Assembly: GCA_964006375.1 (NCBI GenBank)
Contig: OZ023269.1
Coordinates: 65,406,029 to 65,470,028 of the forward strand
Direction of reading: 5' to 3'
DNA: 64,000 bases
Origin: Tillus elongatus
Lineage: Eukaryota; Arthropoda; Insecta; Coleoptera; Cleridae
Part shown: positions 26,136 to 42,843 of the stretch, piece after piece
Layout: each line of letters begins with the position of its first letter
How positions within the stretch are numbered: position 1 is the first letter of the stretch
Made by a program: the position numbers and the translations under genes
The notes under the pieces: model-generated
Seen by the model: the letters and a program-made list of their open reading frames with translations, nothing else
What the model was told of the DNA's origin: nothing
The model's database searches: none

Positions 26136-29100
26136 ATGGACCGACCAACTCGAACCGACAATAGACCCCTGATTAAGACAAGGATCGGACGGAAAGAGTT
26201 CAGTGCCCTGTTAGATACGGGAGCGACCCGTTCTTTTCTAAGCAAGCAAGCACTTGAGGGAATTGACGCGAACGACTTACGAATCGTTCCTGTCCCAGCA
26301 GTAAACACCCGCCTCGCAGATGGAAGGCTAGTACCCGTGCAACAGATGTATATAACGCAGTTAATAATGGGTAACAAGAAGATACAGGGCGACCTATTAT
26401 ATTTGCCCCACCTCCCGGTAGACATCGTGTTGGGGATGGATATTTTGGGCAGGTATGATTTTCGCATAGATTTGCGGACCTCCAGAACCTACCTCGAGGG
26501 GGAGCTGCTGACGTCAGCCACTCCACCCCCACCAGCCGTCCCGATACAGACCATGGAGACCCAGATCTTGGGGGAATTAACCCCACAAGAACAGCATTGC
26601 CTAGATGAATTTTTGGAGAAGGAACTTAGGTATTTTGATCGAATATCCGGCCCTACGGACCGGGTACAACATCACATTCGCCTGTCAAAGAAAGAACCAA
26701 TTAAACAGCGATACCGCCCACAAAATCCGAAAATGCAACAGGTGATTAATGACGAGGTTGACCGAATGTTAGACGAGGGGATCATAGAACCCTCTAACAG
26801 TCCGTGGAGTTCGCCCGTAGTGATGGTTAGGAAAAAGGACGGAAAATACCGCTTCTGTGTAGACTTTAGGGAAGTCAACAAGGTTTCCGTCAAGGACGCC
26901 TACCCGCTACCCTATATTTCCGGCATACTAGATAAACTTCGTAGGGCCAAATACATAAGCAGCCTGGATTTGAAACAGGGATACTAGCAGATTCCCCTGA
27001 CGCCGCCCAGTAAGCCGATTACCGCCTTTACCGTCCCAGGGAGGGGGTTGTACCAGTTTAAGGTTATGCCTTTCGGAATTCACTCAGCTCCAGCGACATT
27101 CCAGCGTCTGTTAGATACCATAATAGGCCCCGATATGGAACCGCACGCCTTTGCCTACCTGGACGACGTGATTGTGATGGGCGAGACCTTTGAGGAGCAC
27201 CTGGGGAACTTGAAGGAAGTGTTCCGAAGGCTGAGACAGAGTAATTTGCAACTGAACCCGGAAAAATGTCACTTCTGCCGGAAATCGCTGAAATACCTGG
27301 GACATGTGGTCACGGCCGATGGTATCAGCACGGACCCCGAAAAAGTGGAAGCCATAAGGGCCATGCCGACTCCGCGAAGCATAAGAGATGTCCGCAGATT
27401 CTTGGGAGTCGCCTCCTGGTATCGCCGCTTCATCCCGCAGTTCTCGCAGGTGGTGACACCCTTGACTAAGCTACTAAAGAAGAAGAACCGTTGGAATTGG
27501 GGCGAAGAACAGGAACAGGCTTTTCAGGAACTGAAGAGGCTGCTCACGGAGACGCCCATATTGACATGTCCTGATTTCTCGAAGGAATTCGTCTTGCAGA
27601 CCGACGCCAGTGATAATGGGCTAGGCATAGCGCTGACCCAGAACATCGACGGGGCCGAAAAAGTCATAGCCTATGCAAGCCGAACGCTGGGCCCCGCAGA
27701 GAGAAATTACTCCGTGACAGAAAAAGAGTGCCTAGCCGTGGTATGGGGGATTGAGAAAATGCGCCCATACCTGGAAGGGTACCATTTCACGGTGTTGACG
27801 GACCACCAATCCCTTCGGTGGTTGCAAACCATTAAGACCCCAACAGGACGGGTAGCCAGGTGGAGTGTCTTTCTGCAACAGTATGACTTCACGATCAAAT
27901 ACAGACGAGGAGCGCTAAACCGGGTAGCCGATGCTCTCTCCCGTGCACCGTTGGAGACCTACGAAGAACCCGCAGAAGAGAATATCTGCTTCACGGAGGA
28001 GGAAGCCAGCTGTTCTTGGTACAGGCATAAATTGTTCGAGGTGGAAAAGAACCCAGAAGCATTCCCTGATTATTCCATCAGAGGGGGGAGGTTATACCGA
28101 CACTTTTGGGACACATCTAACTTAAGCGAGCCCGAGATGAGCGACCCCTGGAAGTTGTGCATCCCTAAGAACGTACGCAGAAGAATTCTGCGGGAAAACC
28201 ACGACGAACCCACCGCCGGGCATATGGGTATCTCCAAAACCATCGCCCGGATAGCCGGCCATTACTACTGGCCAGGGATGTTTCGAGAGGTCGCTAGCTA
28301 TGTAAGACAATGTAACCGCTGCCAGAGATTCAAAGTCTCCCAACAACAGACCCCGGGAAAAATGCAACCCTCCTCGAACAAAGCACCGTGGGAAACCGTC
28401 TGCGTAGATTTGATAGGCCCTCTGCCGCGGTCCAAAAAGGGGCACAATTTTGCCATTGTCGCCCAAGACCGCTTCACGAAATGGGTGGAATGTCGGCCGT
28501 TGAGAAAGGCCACCACCCCCGCTGTCAACAGAGCCTTATTTGAAATGGTGATCACCAAATTTGGCTGCCCGAAGACCCTGATTTCCGATAATGGCAAACA
28601 ATTTGTGTCTCATGAACATAAAGCTTGGCTAAGGGAGTTGGGCATAACCCAACGGTTAACCCCAGTGTACACTCCTCAAGCCAATGCGGTGGAAAGGGCC
28701 AACCGCACCCTCAAAACCATGATCGCACAGTTTTGTGAGCATGATCAGCGGCAGTGGGACGAAAGACTCCCTGAACTGGGCTTCGCCATCAACACGGCCA
28801 AACAGGAATCGACCGGATTCACCCCAGCATTCCTGAACTTCGGTCGCGAGTTGACCGTACCGAAAGCCGTACATGCCGAGCCGGCAACCCGAGCCGAAGG
28901 TCCGCTTGAAGACCAAGAAGCAACGCCGGAAGAAATTGAAGACCGCCATGACCGTTTACGGAAGCTTTGAGAAACGTTCGAGCTGGTGCGACTGAATCTG
29001 TCTAGAGCGTTCACCCAACAAAATCACCACTATAATATGCGCCGTAGGGAGTGGCGCTGCAAAGTCGGTGAACAGGTGCTACGTCGAGAACACACGTTAT

Positions 29101-29285
29101 CTTCAGGTACTAGTGGCTTCGCCGCAAAACTAGCGGCGAAATATTCCGGCCCCTATACCGTAGTCAAAGTGGTGTCCCCGGTGGTCTACGACCTTCGCGA
29201 CACCAAGAGAAAGCTGCTGCGGTGTATACATATTAAAGACCTGAAAAAGTTTTATGCCCCTACAGACGCCGAGAGCCATGAGTAA
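26077..29285 (+). pseudogene. pol: Pol polyprotein of element A with two nonsense codons
   Basis: The frame is -1 to gag and is entered at the slippery site; it is open upstream as far as 25959 only by overlap. Protease has L-L-D-T-G-A. The RT has FRFCVDFREVNK-type and YLDD boxes. RNase H has Q-T-D-A-S and L-T-D-H-Q-S. The integrase has an HHCC domain and a DDE core (V-D-L-I-G, S-D-N-G-K, V-E-R-A-N), then a GPY/F module. TAG at 26985-26987 replaces the tryptophan after K-Q-G-Y in the RT, and TGA at 28968-28970 replaces an arginine (CGA in B). The frame ends at 29285. About 130 bases present at this end in B are missing or replaced, so the C-termini differ. This copy cannot make a full Pol. 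Confidence 0.92.
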
Positions 29286-29748
29286 GTCGCTTCCGTGGAA
29301 CCGATACCTACCAGCTAGAAACGGGACGTTGTGCCGGAGGTGTGGACAGTCTGGACACACCCGCTACCGTTGTGAAAAGCCCTTTAAGCTGTTCTGCTCC
29401 CAGTGTGGGAGAGTGGGCGTTATGTCCCGAGAATGTCCGTGTCCGAACCGGAAGGGACCGCAGATGGTCCAGAAGACGAGAAGTAGCACCAAGGCTACCC
29501 AGTGTGTCCCACGAGTTACTCACGTGGGGACACAGTGTGACATAGTACGGGGAGGCAGGAACCACAGGGGTCCTCACCAGGACGAGCCACGGCGGGTGGA
29601 GATCAGCCCAGGGACTACGCACTGCTGCCAAGACAGACATTATCGCCTAGTGCCAGCTGGGGCACCATGGATCCGGCGCAGAGGACCACGGCCGGCGCAG
29701 CGCCGTGGCAACATTGGCTGCACCCCACGACCGGCGTACAGACAGTAA
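29254..29748 (+). CDS. ORF3 of element A, zinc-knuckle protein
   Basis: It overlaps the end of pol by 32 bases in another frame. It encodes C-R-R-C-G-Q-S-G-H-T-R-Y-R-C, a CCHC knuckle, then L-F-C-S-Q-C-G-R and S-R-E-C-P-C-P. The same order, spacing and many residues are found at the end of Gag (W-N-C-G-x-x-G-H ... L-F-C-S-R-C-G ... S-R-D-C-K-C-P). The rest is basic and low in complexity. A matching longer ORF exists in B. Function is unknown; RNA binding is inferred from the knuckle. Confidence 0.6.
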   Translation: MPLQTPRAMSKSLPWNRYLPARNGTLCRRCGQSGHTRYRCEKPFKLFCSQCGRVGVMSRECPCPNRKGPQMVQKTRSSTKATQCVPRVTHVGTQCDIVRGGRNHRGPHQDEPRRVEISPGTTHCCQDRHYRLVPAGAPWIRRRGPRPAQRRGNIGCTPRPAYRQ

Positions 29749-29918
29749 GTGTAGTGCGGGTCGCAGGTGAGTGAGACACTTTCACGGAGTGCCACCCCGG
29801 TGGTGCAGCGACAGCCGGACTATCGGTGAGAACAGTTTAGTCTAGACCAGGTGACGAGTGGCGTCTTGTTGCAGTTAGTATATAAGGATTTGAGGTTTTA
29901 TGTGGGATATTAGGAATT

Positions 29919-30930
<1,012 letters not shown>

Positions 30931-31111
30931 TATAGATAGATAGATAGATACATTTATTTGACCACTTTTTACACTTAAAAAATTCAATAATTGTGGCAAG
31001 TCGAAATACACTAACAAAAAATCCAAGTTTTAAAAGTACAATGCAAAATACAGACATATAAATTAGTTAAAATTAACTATACAATAAGTGAACCTTGTAA
31101 AATACAAATTA

Positions 31112-31552
31112 CTACATGTGCGAGATACAAAGACTATAGCACATGGAGGCATCCGTGTACTCACGGACTGAATAGTAAGCATTTTGCTTAAAATAATGCT
31201 TTATAGCATTTTTAAATTTCCTATAATCTAAGGACTTTATGTGAACTGGTAGCTTATTATATAAGGCGACATGTAAAGAATTATTTACCGATTTTTGAAG
31301 TCTAAATCTCTGCGGTCTTATTAAACTAGCCGATCTTGTACTATAGTTATGGTATGCAGAATTTAGCTGATAATCAAACTTATCCCTGTGTATATTTAAC
31401 AACTGACTAAAGATGTATATCGTGGGAAGAGTCATAATTCCCAGACTAATAAAGTACGGCTTACAGTGTTCACGGCAGCCAACTCCAGCAATCAACCTAA
31501 CCACTTTTTTTGGAGCCTGAAGATTTGTATAGAATTTGATGAATTGCCCCAC
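31112..31552 (-). pseudogene. ORF2 of LINE C, C-terminal segment after a frameshift
   Basis: It continues the RT ORF in another frame. The text A-P-K-K-V-V-R-L-I-A-G-V-G followed by C-K-P-Y-F and H-N-Y-S-T-R is typical of the region after the RT in CR1/Jockey-group elements. The break lies at an A-run near 31503-31509, where the upstream frame runs into L-Q-K-K-W-L-G and stops, so a one-base indel in the homopolymer explains it. Confidence 0.8.
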
Positions 31553-32400
31553 AAATGAGTTCCATACGATAGGTGGCCGTGAAATAGGGAGAAATAGGCT
31601 GTCATAACTGAACTTCTGTCAACCGAATTCCTCAACCTCCTGATAACAAAAATTGAGATTGACAACTTACTCTTCAACAGAGAAATATGAGCATCCCACT
31701 TAAGGGCTCCATCTATAGTAATGCCAAGAAGGTTAGCATCATTTTTCGCCGACACCTCCGGAGTTGTGAATAATATTACCGTAACAGTTTTTTCTGTGTT
31801 TAATTTTAAGTTGTTCTGTGTAAACCACAGTTCTGCCAACTTCCCGGTAGAGATCATTTCAACGTTCAGCTGTTCTGGGTCGCAGCTTTGGCAAATAAGC
31901 GACGTGTCATCAGCGTAACAGACGCAGCGACTCCGTGACATGAAATTAAATAAATCGTTTATGTAGACTATGAAGAGTAGCGGCCCCAAGACAGAACCCT
32001 GCGGCACCCGACTTCCCACAGCCCCAAGATTCGATATTTCCTCTTTAAAAAAGACGCGCTGCTTTCTCATATGTAAGTATGAACTTATTAACTTTAAAGG
32101 AGGACCCCTAACACCATATCTGAACAATTTCTCAATCAGCAGGTCATGGGAGACACAATCAAAGGCCTTGCTTAGGTCACAAAGCATAAGGCCAACATGA
32201 TTACCCACTTCAAGACCCGCAACTATATCCCCAACAACCTTGCTGACTGCCTGCACAGTCGAGCGCCGCCTTCTGAAACCGAACTGACAGTCACTCAACA
32301 ATTCCCCACTTTCAAAATACTGGCTGAGTCGTTTGTGAATTATTATTTCAAATATCTTTCCAAACAGCGGTACAATAGAAACAGGGCGGTAATTATCCAA
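31492..32400 (-). pseudogene. ORF2 of LINE C, reverse transcriptase
   Basis: RT blocks in order: D-N-Y-R-P-V-S, Q-F-G-F-R-R-R-R-S-T, L-C-D-L-S-K-A-F-D, V-P-Q-G-S-V-L-G-P-L-L-F, the catalytic C-Y-A-D-D-T, and L-N-T-E-K-T. This would copy element RNA at a nicked target. It is frame-separated from the endonuclease part upstream and from its own C-terminus, so it is not functional as it stands. Confidence 0.88.
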
Positions 32401-33080
32401 CAGTTTACATCACCTTTTTTTAGCAAAGATATTGTTATATTGTGTATATTACTAAAACCACCATGTAATATAAGTTCGTTTATTAACTACTCGTTCAAGC
32501 ATTCTACAGTCATCTTCGTGGTACACCTTCTATCTCTATGTGTCGTTCTTGGTTCTTGAGAGGTTGGCTGGTGTTGACGTTCTGTTGACAGCTGTGATCT
32601 GCATAACTCTACACAGAGGCACAGAACACACACTGTCAGAATCCTTCATGTCTACACCATACAACAGATATTACCCTGGAAATTTTAAAACAATCCGGAA
32701 ATGTCCCCTGAGATACACAAAGGTTAAATATATGTGTCAACGGCGACACCAAATATGCCTTTATTTCCTTGACAATGATGCTATTAATGTTATATATATC
32801 AAAAGCATTTGACCTTTTAAGATAATTAATGGCGTCCAAGACTTAACTTTCTACAACCGGCAGCATAACAAAAGAGCTACAGGCCATCGGAATGCCAGAA
32901 ATTAGCTGCCTTTGTAGCTCCAAATTTACTGGTAGAGTTTTTACAATGTTAGCTGCCACCGATACAAACAATTCATTCATCTTATCAGCTGTTATTAGTT
33001 TGCTATCCAATTTTGACGCTCAAAGTTCCGTTCACAATTTATGACCTTCCATACGTCCCTTGCTTTATTTTTCGAAGTGG
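32401..33080 (-). pseudogene. ORF2 of LINE C, degraded linker with probable small insertion
   Basis: At 32636-32839 (minus) one frame encodes the block just before the RT (G-T-F-P-D-C-F-K-I-S-R-V-I). The expected continuation K-K-G-D-V-N-C lies only at about 32400-32420. The roughly 220 bases between do not look like LINE sequence and are probably an insertion. Several frame changes occur, one of them just before D-N-Y-R-P. Confidence 0.6.
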
Positions 33081-34139
33081 CTATAAAGTTACTAAATGCC
33101 TGTTTTTTGTTAATATTATGGCATTTCTATAGTTCTTCAATAACAGCTTGTATACTTCCCTATCCGAAGAGTCACTAGTTACATCAGCTATCACCTTAAC
33201 ACTTGAAACACATGTTCTCATATCTCTCAATTCCTGAGTAAACCAATGCACAGGCGGTTTATTAGAATTTAAATGTTTCAGGGGAAAATTGTGAAGTATG
33301 AAACTTTGACAAATATTGGGTATACCTGTGGCCAAATATTCAATATTGTTTGACTCATAAAAAAGAGACCAATCGATGCCCCCAAGATAATCTTGGAAGT
33401 CCTGAATCCCCCGACAAGTTATTTTTCTAACCTTTCGTTGTTGTCGTTTACTATTCACATCGACTTTAAATTTAATAACCTGTCCGTAATGGTCAGAGAG
33501 GCATGGATCAACCACTGCGGCAGTAAAGCAACGCTCATCGATATTTGTCAATATATTGTCAATACAACTAGCAGACCCATTAAAGACCCTAGTGAAACCC
33601 GAGATTGTAGCTGCTATACCATAACTTTCAATAATGCAGGTTAGATTTGATAACACTCTAGAAAAACCGGCAAAATTTATATTAAAATCTCCTAAAATTA
33701 TAATTTGCTTATACTTGTCGTTAAAATCATACAATAACTTATCTAGCATACTTAAGAAAATCTCAACGTCACCCAGGCATGACCTGTATAAACATATCAC
33801 CATTATATTTTGGCTAACCAATTCAACTGCACTAAATTCACAGTCGATCTCCCTTGAGTAGCGTTCAACGTTAAGTACTTTACAATTCACGTCAGCCCGC
33901 GCATATACACACACACCTCCATGTACATGATTTATTCTAGAAAATGCGGTCATCAACTTATATTTACTTACATTTAAGCATTTTAAGTCATTTGTCTTGC
34001 ACCAATGTTCACTTATACAAACAAGTGCATAGTCACAATCGCTAAGGTAAAATGATAACTCATCAGCTTTATTACTTAAACCCTGTATATTAATGTGAAA
34101 CAGACTCAAAAAACTTACATCATCATCACATTCGCTCAC
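33081..34139 (-). pseudogene. ORF2 of LINE C, apurinic-type endonuclease
   Basis: 352 residues with the endonuclease blocks: S-L-F-H-I-N-I-Q-G-L-S, C-I-S-E-H-W (metal-binding E), G-G-V-C-V-Y, I-I-L-G-D-F-N-I-N-F, and C-L-S-D-H-Y-G with the catalytic histidine. It would nick target DNA to start reverse transcription. The frame opens at a GTG (34139) that overlaps the ORF1 stop TGA. A canonical start is not seen, which fits reinitiation or decay. Confidence 0.85.
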
Positions 34140-35136
34140 CCCACATTTTGAGTTTTCTTTCTGATATGAAAAAACCTTCCCACTCTAACATTTTGTGGCC
34201 AAATAGAAGAGTCCAAGAGTTTATCACTACTCTCCCTAAAGACCCCAACCTTGAAAGACGAAAAAATATCTGGATGCTTTGAGTCAAGTTGGGAGCATGT
34301 AACTTCCGGAAACATCCCACCCAAATAGTCCTTAAGATTCTGTTCAGTCGTCTCAGGCTGCAATCTATAAACATGGAAATACGAAAAACTAGGAATTACC
34401 CTTAACTTGCATTTAGTTTTCAAATCATTTGTCCCAGTACCAATCACAATATGCGTTTTCTTTCCTCCATTTTTAGTCTGCATATGCATATCAATAACTG
34501 AACCATTCTTAGGTAAATTTTTGACCGTTTTTAATTGGGGATCAGTATATTCTTTAAAAGTTCGATTATTTGTGCTGTTTACAACCAGAGACCTCTGTCG
34601 TACGTTTTCCTGTCCCAATGTAGTCGGTTTAGCAGCAACTTCGTCCAACCTTTCCATACGCTGTTGGCGTTCGTTATTATCACTACTTACTACAGAATCA
34701 AGTAAAGTACTATCGTCGTTCATTTCATTTAATGTAGATGGCGGCGAGAAACAAGCATGGCCATTATCTTTTAATAGCATTATATTTTTTAACATTTGTT
34801 TCTGTTCAATTAAACATCAATTGTCAACTCCTGATTCTTTATCACTATGTCTTTTTGACTGCATAACTTGTCAACAAGTTCAAATTTGGATGAACGAATA
34901 CTTACAGTTTATACAACAGTGTCCATACTTTCACCCGACGAAATCGAGGAGTCAAGTCTTTCTGAACACAATTCACACTTATTAGATCCACCACTGCCAT
35001 AGATTTTTATAAACTGCACCAGCACATCACTAACTACCGTTTCAGGTAAAGTACGGTTTATTATTAGATCGATTAACTCGTTCTTTCTGAGCTTATTGAG
35101 CTCGGCCATTAAAACGCCTCTGTTTACATCCGCCAT
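34136..35136 (-). pseudogene. ORF1 of LINE C
   Basis: The ATG at 35136 begins M-A-D-V-N-R-G-V-L and a 75-residue frame to 34909. After a gap with stops, the frame 34795-34136 carries the rest. Its end has a small fold typical of LINE ORF1 proteins (Y-F-H-V-Y-R-L-Q-P, then S-S-F-K-V-G-V and S-I-W-P-Q-N-V-R-V-G-R-F). It would bind element RNA. A cysteine pair C-E-L-C is visible in the first part. It is broken between 34909 and 34795. Confidence 0.7.
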
Positions 35137-35149
35137 GTTTTCTCTCTCA

Positions 35150-39354
<4,205 letters not shown>

Positions 39355-39783
39355 TTTATTAGATTATTTCAAACAATTGATTGGAAGTATTATCACAGAT
39401 GATGGTAAGTGTAGGAAAGATCTGAAGAGGATCGCGATGGCAAAACAAGCATTCAATAACCAAAGTACTGTTCTCAGTAATAAACATTTGAACCTGTACA
39501 TGAGGGAAAAGTGCAAGTTGTACGTGTATGGAGTATTGTAATGTATGGGGCGGAAACTTGGGCTGTAGCTAAGCAGGATATAAAGAGAATATAAGCTTTT
39601 GAAATGTAGACAAGAAAAATGTCAAAGACAGTGCAGGCTGATAGAAAGACGATTCAAAGTGTGCTAGAGGAGAGGTGAAAGAATAAAGAGGCTTGCTGAA
39701 AGAAATCGAGAGGAAGCTAAAATTTATTGGTCATATTATAAGACATAATAACTTCCTGACAACATTATTTGAAGGACATACGA
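39355..39783 (+). pseudogene. Fragment of an RTE-like LINE reverse transcriptase C-terminus
   Basis: Frames read I-G-S-I-I-T-D-D-G-K-C-R-K-D-L-K-R and then, after frame changes, G-A-E-T-W-A, F-E-M with K-M-S-K-T-V, and K-F-I-G-H-I-I-R-H-N-N-F. This order is the familiar end of RTE/CR1-type RT proteins. Only this end remains and it is cut by stops. It abuts the end of the P-type transposon. Confidence 0.75.
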
Positions 39784-39804
39784 GTACTTGAAATGTACAC
39801 TGAA

Positions 39805-40304
39805 TTATAGGCCCTTAAATAAGAGAAGTTTGTTATAAACAGCCCTTAGACTTCTACTTTTATCAAATAGAGTTTTGTTATAATGATGTATTCTAATAGA
39901 AACATACATAGATGATATTAGTTTAATTAGATGGCCATAATCGCAAGTCAAAAGATTTTGTTCTCGAAAGTGAACTTCAAGTCTTTTAAATATGCTGTTT
40001 TGGTTTATTATAGTTTTTAATATTCGCATGTTTATTTCCTTTACATTTACGATCACTGCAGATTCATTTACGTATGTTTGAAGAACTTTTTCTGCAATAG
40101 TGCAAATAGATATTACAACGTCAGATAGGTATGTGAGGAGTTGACCTTTATCTTTCTGATCTATAAACGATGTTAATAACGCAGACCTCTCCCCAACAAG
40201 CTCACCCGCGCATTCTTCGCATCACAGAACTTTTGTTATTTTCCTTACTACATAGCCAGATATATATGTCACGACTTCTTTTTTAAACTCTGATATATTG
40301 ATAT
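39805..40304 (-). pseudogene. P-type transposase, exon 4, part after element B
   Basis: Joined to 49551 without B and with one ATAT copy, the frame continues L-Q-I-L-D-I-N-I-S-E-F, then T-Y-I-S-G-Y-V-V-R-K, a block kept in THAP9-type transposases. A TGA stop at 40222-40224 follows. The C-terminal text ends K-G-L and TAA at 39805. Confidence 0.82.
40301..40304. repeat. Target site duplication of element B, left copy
   Basis: ATAT, matched by ATAT at 49547-49550. Confidence 0.85.
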
Positions 40305-41811
40305 TGCGACGGCCACTTGGGTGGGGGCCGGAAGTTAATACAAGTTTTTACTAACCTGAGGAATTCCGGGATGACTTCCGGGACACGGCTTTCCTACGGG
40401 CTCATGCTCAGACGCCAGTGTTTATGGAGTTTGTCAAGGAGTAAACACGCTCCTGCCGGATGCCCCTTCCTCCCAAGTCGTTGTCACCGGCTACACTAGC
40501 CCAGGGTAGCTTCCAGCGGCGACAGGGTCCTCCTAAGCCAAGACGAAGTCCCGCGGGACTCCTGGTCTCTATTAAAGAGCTAGGGTTGGATTAGATTTGG
40601 GTGGATATTCGGGGAGGCTAAATGAAATGCCGAACAACTTAAAATAAAATTCTATTACCTAATTATGTACACACGGTGGTAACGGGGTCCTGTTACTAAG
40701 AGGCCTAACGATAACGGCGGTCAGAGGCAGAGGGAGTTATTTGCTTTTAACTGCGGAACTCGCTCGGATTATACGGGGTGTCAGCGTGTCAACGGCGCTT
40801 AAGCGGTGCAGGGTGGTGGCAGGATGGTTGTTAATAGCGGGTGCTCCCAGGCGGGCATGCAGCCTACGGGTGTGTCGGGCACCACCTCGAGCTAGCTAGC
40901 TGCACACTAAATAGTACGGCATGATCAAGCATTAGCCACGGCCTGTCGTTCGCACGCTCCCCCCCGTACGCCTGTGAGGCCTCGCTCGGCGCAGAAGAGG
41001 CCCACCCGCACCAGGCCAGGAGGCAGAAGACCAACGGGCTGTCCCCAGCTCAAGCCAACGCAATCGCTGCGCCCGAATCGACGACAGACCAGGAATGTCC
41101 CCGTTCCGACTCCTGTATCCGGGATACTGGGGGGGGGGGGTTCCCCGAGGATCGTTTTTGACTGAAACGGAGAGGGCAATCACTCCAACCGTCTCGACCC
41201 ACGATTCCTCGGTTCGGTCGCCTCCCCAGCGGTCCCGGGGGAATCGGAGCTGCAGGACCGTGGTCCCCCAACCGCCCCGGCGAAGCTCGCAAGCACCGTC
41301 CTTGGCGATGCCAGCGCGCAGCGGTTTTCAGCAGGCCCCGTCTCACCGACCGAAGGCATCCGGCGTCGCGACAGAGCGCTAAACAATCTAACCACAGGCC
41401 TGCTAAATAATATTCAATTGCCACGTACCTGGGGCTTTCCTCGGCGGCGACGTTCACTCGGTCAAAACTCTCCGGCGGTGCTCCTGCACTCGCTTTTCTC
41501 TCAGCTGAACTCTCTTCTCGGCGTATGTGATCTCGGCTCGGCTACTCTCCACGCACCCACTGTTCTACGGCGACACTCGTACTGCCGGCCGTCTCCGTTC
41601 TCTCTGCCCATATTCTCGATCGTCGTGACCATCCTGGCCCCCTCTCTTCCACGCATCTCGCCCGTCGGCCGTACCCTGTCTCACCGTCACCGTACGCGAA
41701 TCTTTCCTCTCTCGTAAATCATAATTTCGGATTATTACGCGGTTTCATTTACTGCTGCTGCATTCAGTAATTTAGTTAAATAATCCCTTCAAGATTAGTC
41801 ACCCCGTGACA
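40305..41811 (-). repeat. 3' LTR of element B
   Basis: 1507 bp, TG...CA in element orientation. Differences from the 5' LTR include CTCGCTCGG against CACGCTCGG (near 40760), GTGTCAACGG against GTGGCAACGG, a T/C and a C/G change, and a C-run of different length (plus-strand G-run near 41129). Confidence 0.95.
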
Positions 41812-41822
41812 CCTCCCCCTCA
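41812..41822 (-). promoter_or_regulatory. Polypurine tract of element B
   Basis: TGAGGGGGAGG in element orientation lies directly before the TG of the 3' LTR. Confidence 0.75.
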
Positions 41823-42234
41823 CTTGCGGAAAAAAAAACAAAGTTTTTTTATTTTTATTGCGCGAACCCCGACTGTCCCCGGCCACCGTCTGACAACTGG
41901 ACCCCGATACAAATACATCCTGTATCCTATCATATGAACAGAATTTCCAATCCTCTACGGGAACAAGAACAAAGAAAATCTTACTTCCCACCACTAAAAA
42001 ATAAAAAACTTCAGGTCCTTACATACTAATTAATACCTAATCTATCTACAAAACAAAAGATCCTAATTCCTAATATCCCACATAAAACCTCAAATCCTTA
42101 TATACTAACTGCAACAAGACGCCACTCGTCACCTGGTCTAGACTAAACTGTTCTCACCGATAGTCCGGCTGTCGCTGCACCACCGGGGTGGCACTCCGTG
42201 AAAGTGTCTCACTCACTTGCGACCCGCACTACAC
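41823..42234 (-). other. 3' untranslated region of element B
   Basis: Between the ORF3 stop and the polypurine tract. The part 41823-42064 is missing in element A. Confidence 0.7.
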
Positions 42235-42843
42235 TCACTGTCTGTACGCCGGGCGCAGGGTGCAGACCGCGTTGCTATGGCGTTGCGCCGGCCGTGGTCC
42301 TCTCCGCCGGGTCCATGGTGCTCCAGCTGGCATCAGGCGGTAATGTCTGTCCTGGCAGTAGTGCGTAGCTCCTGGGCTGATCTCCACCCGCCGTGGCTCG
42401 TCTTGGTGAGGACCCCTGTGGTTCCTGCCTTCCCGTCCTATGTCACACTGTGTCCCCACGTGAGCAACTCGTGGGACACACTGGGTAGCCTTGGTGCTAC
42501 TTCTCGTCTTCTGGACCGGCTGCGGTCCCTTCCGGTTCGGACACGGACATTCTCGGGACATGACGCCCACTCTCCCACACTGGGAGCAGAACAGTCTGAA
42601 GGGCTTGTCACACCGATAGCGGGTGTGTCCGGATTGCCCACATCTCCAGCATAGCCTCCTGTTGCGAACGGGTAGGTACTCGTCCTCTCGGCGCAACTGC
42701 TCGGCGGCTTCTCGGACTGTCTGCAAGCGTCGTTCTTTCCTATCTCCCGCCTGGGCGGCCTCCACCGCCAGGTGGAATACTTGGGGAACGGCAGCCCCCC
42801 GCGGGGGTTCTCCCGGTAGTCGGCCCCTCACGGCCCTCGGCAT
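42235..42843 (-). CDS. ORF3 of element B, zinc-knuckle protein
   Basis: 202 residues; the ATG at 42843 lies inside the end of pol (104-base overlap) in the frame +1 to pol. An alpha-helical, charged N-terminal part (E-A-A-Q-A-G-D-R-K-E-R-R ... E-Q-L-R-R-E-D) is followed by C-W-R-C-G-Q-S-G-H-T-R-Y-R-C and then L-F-C-S-Q-C-G-R ... S-R-E-C-P-C-P. The pair copies the layout of the Gag C-terminus of the same element, with the same spacing. The rest is basic and probably disordered. Not a recognised env, and no signal peptide or membrane segment is visible. RNA or DNA binding is inferred. Confidence 0.65.
   Translation of the reverse strand: MPRAVRGRLPGEPPRGAAVPQVFHLAVEAAQAGDRKERRLQTVREAAEQLRREDEYLPVRNRRLCWRCGQSGHTRYRCDKPFRLFCSQCGRVGVMSRECPCPNRKGPQPVQKTRSSTKATQCVPRVAHVGTQCDIGREGRNHRGPHQDEPRRVEISPGATHYCQDRHYRLMPAGAPWTRRRGPRPAQRHSNAVCTLRPAYRQ

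Noticed and set aside
25605..26467. Long ORFs on the strand opposite gag and pol of A, and the matching ones in B
   Set aside because: Shadow frames of GC-rich coding sequence; no domains, and they follow the real genes in both copies.
42217..42654. 145-codon plus-strand ORF opposite ORF3 of B
   Set aside because: Opposite-strand shadow; ORF3 has a clear zinc knuckle and this one no domain.
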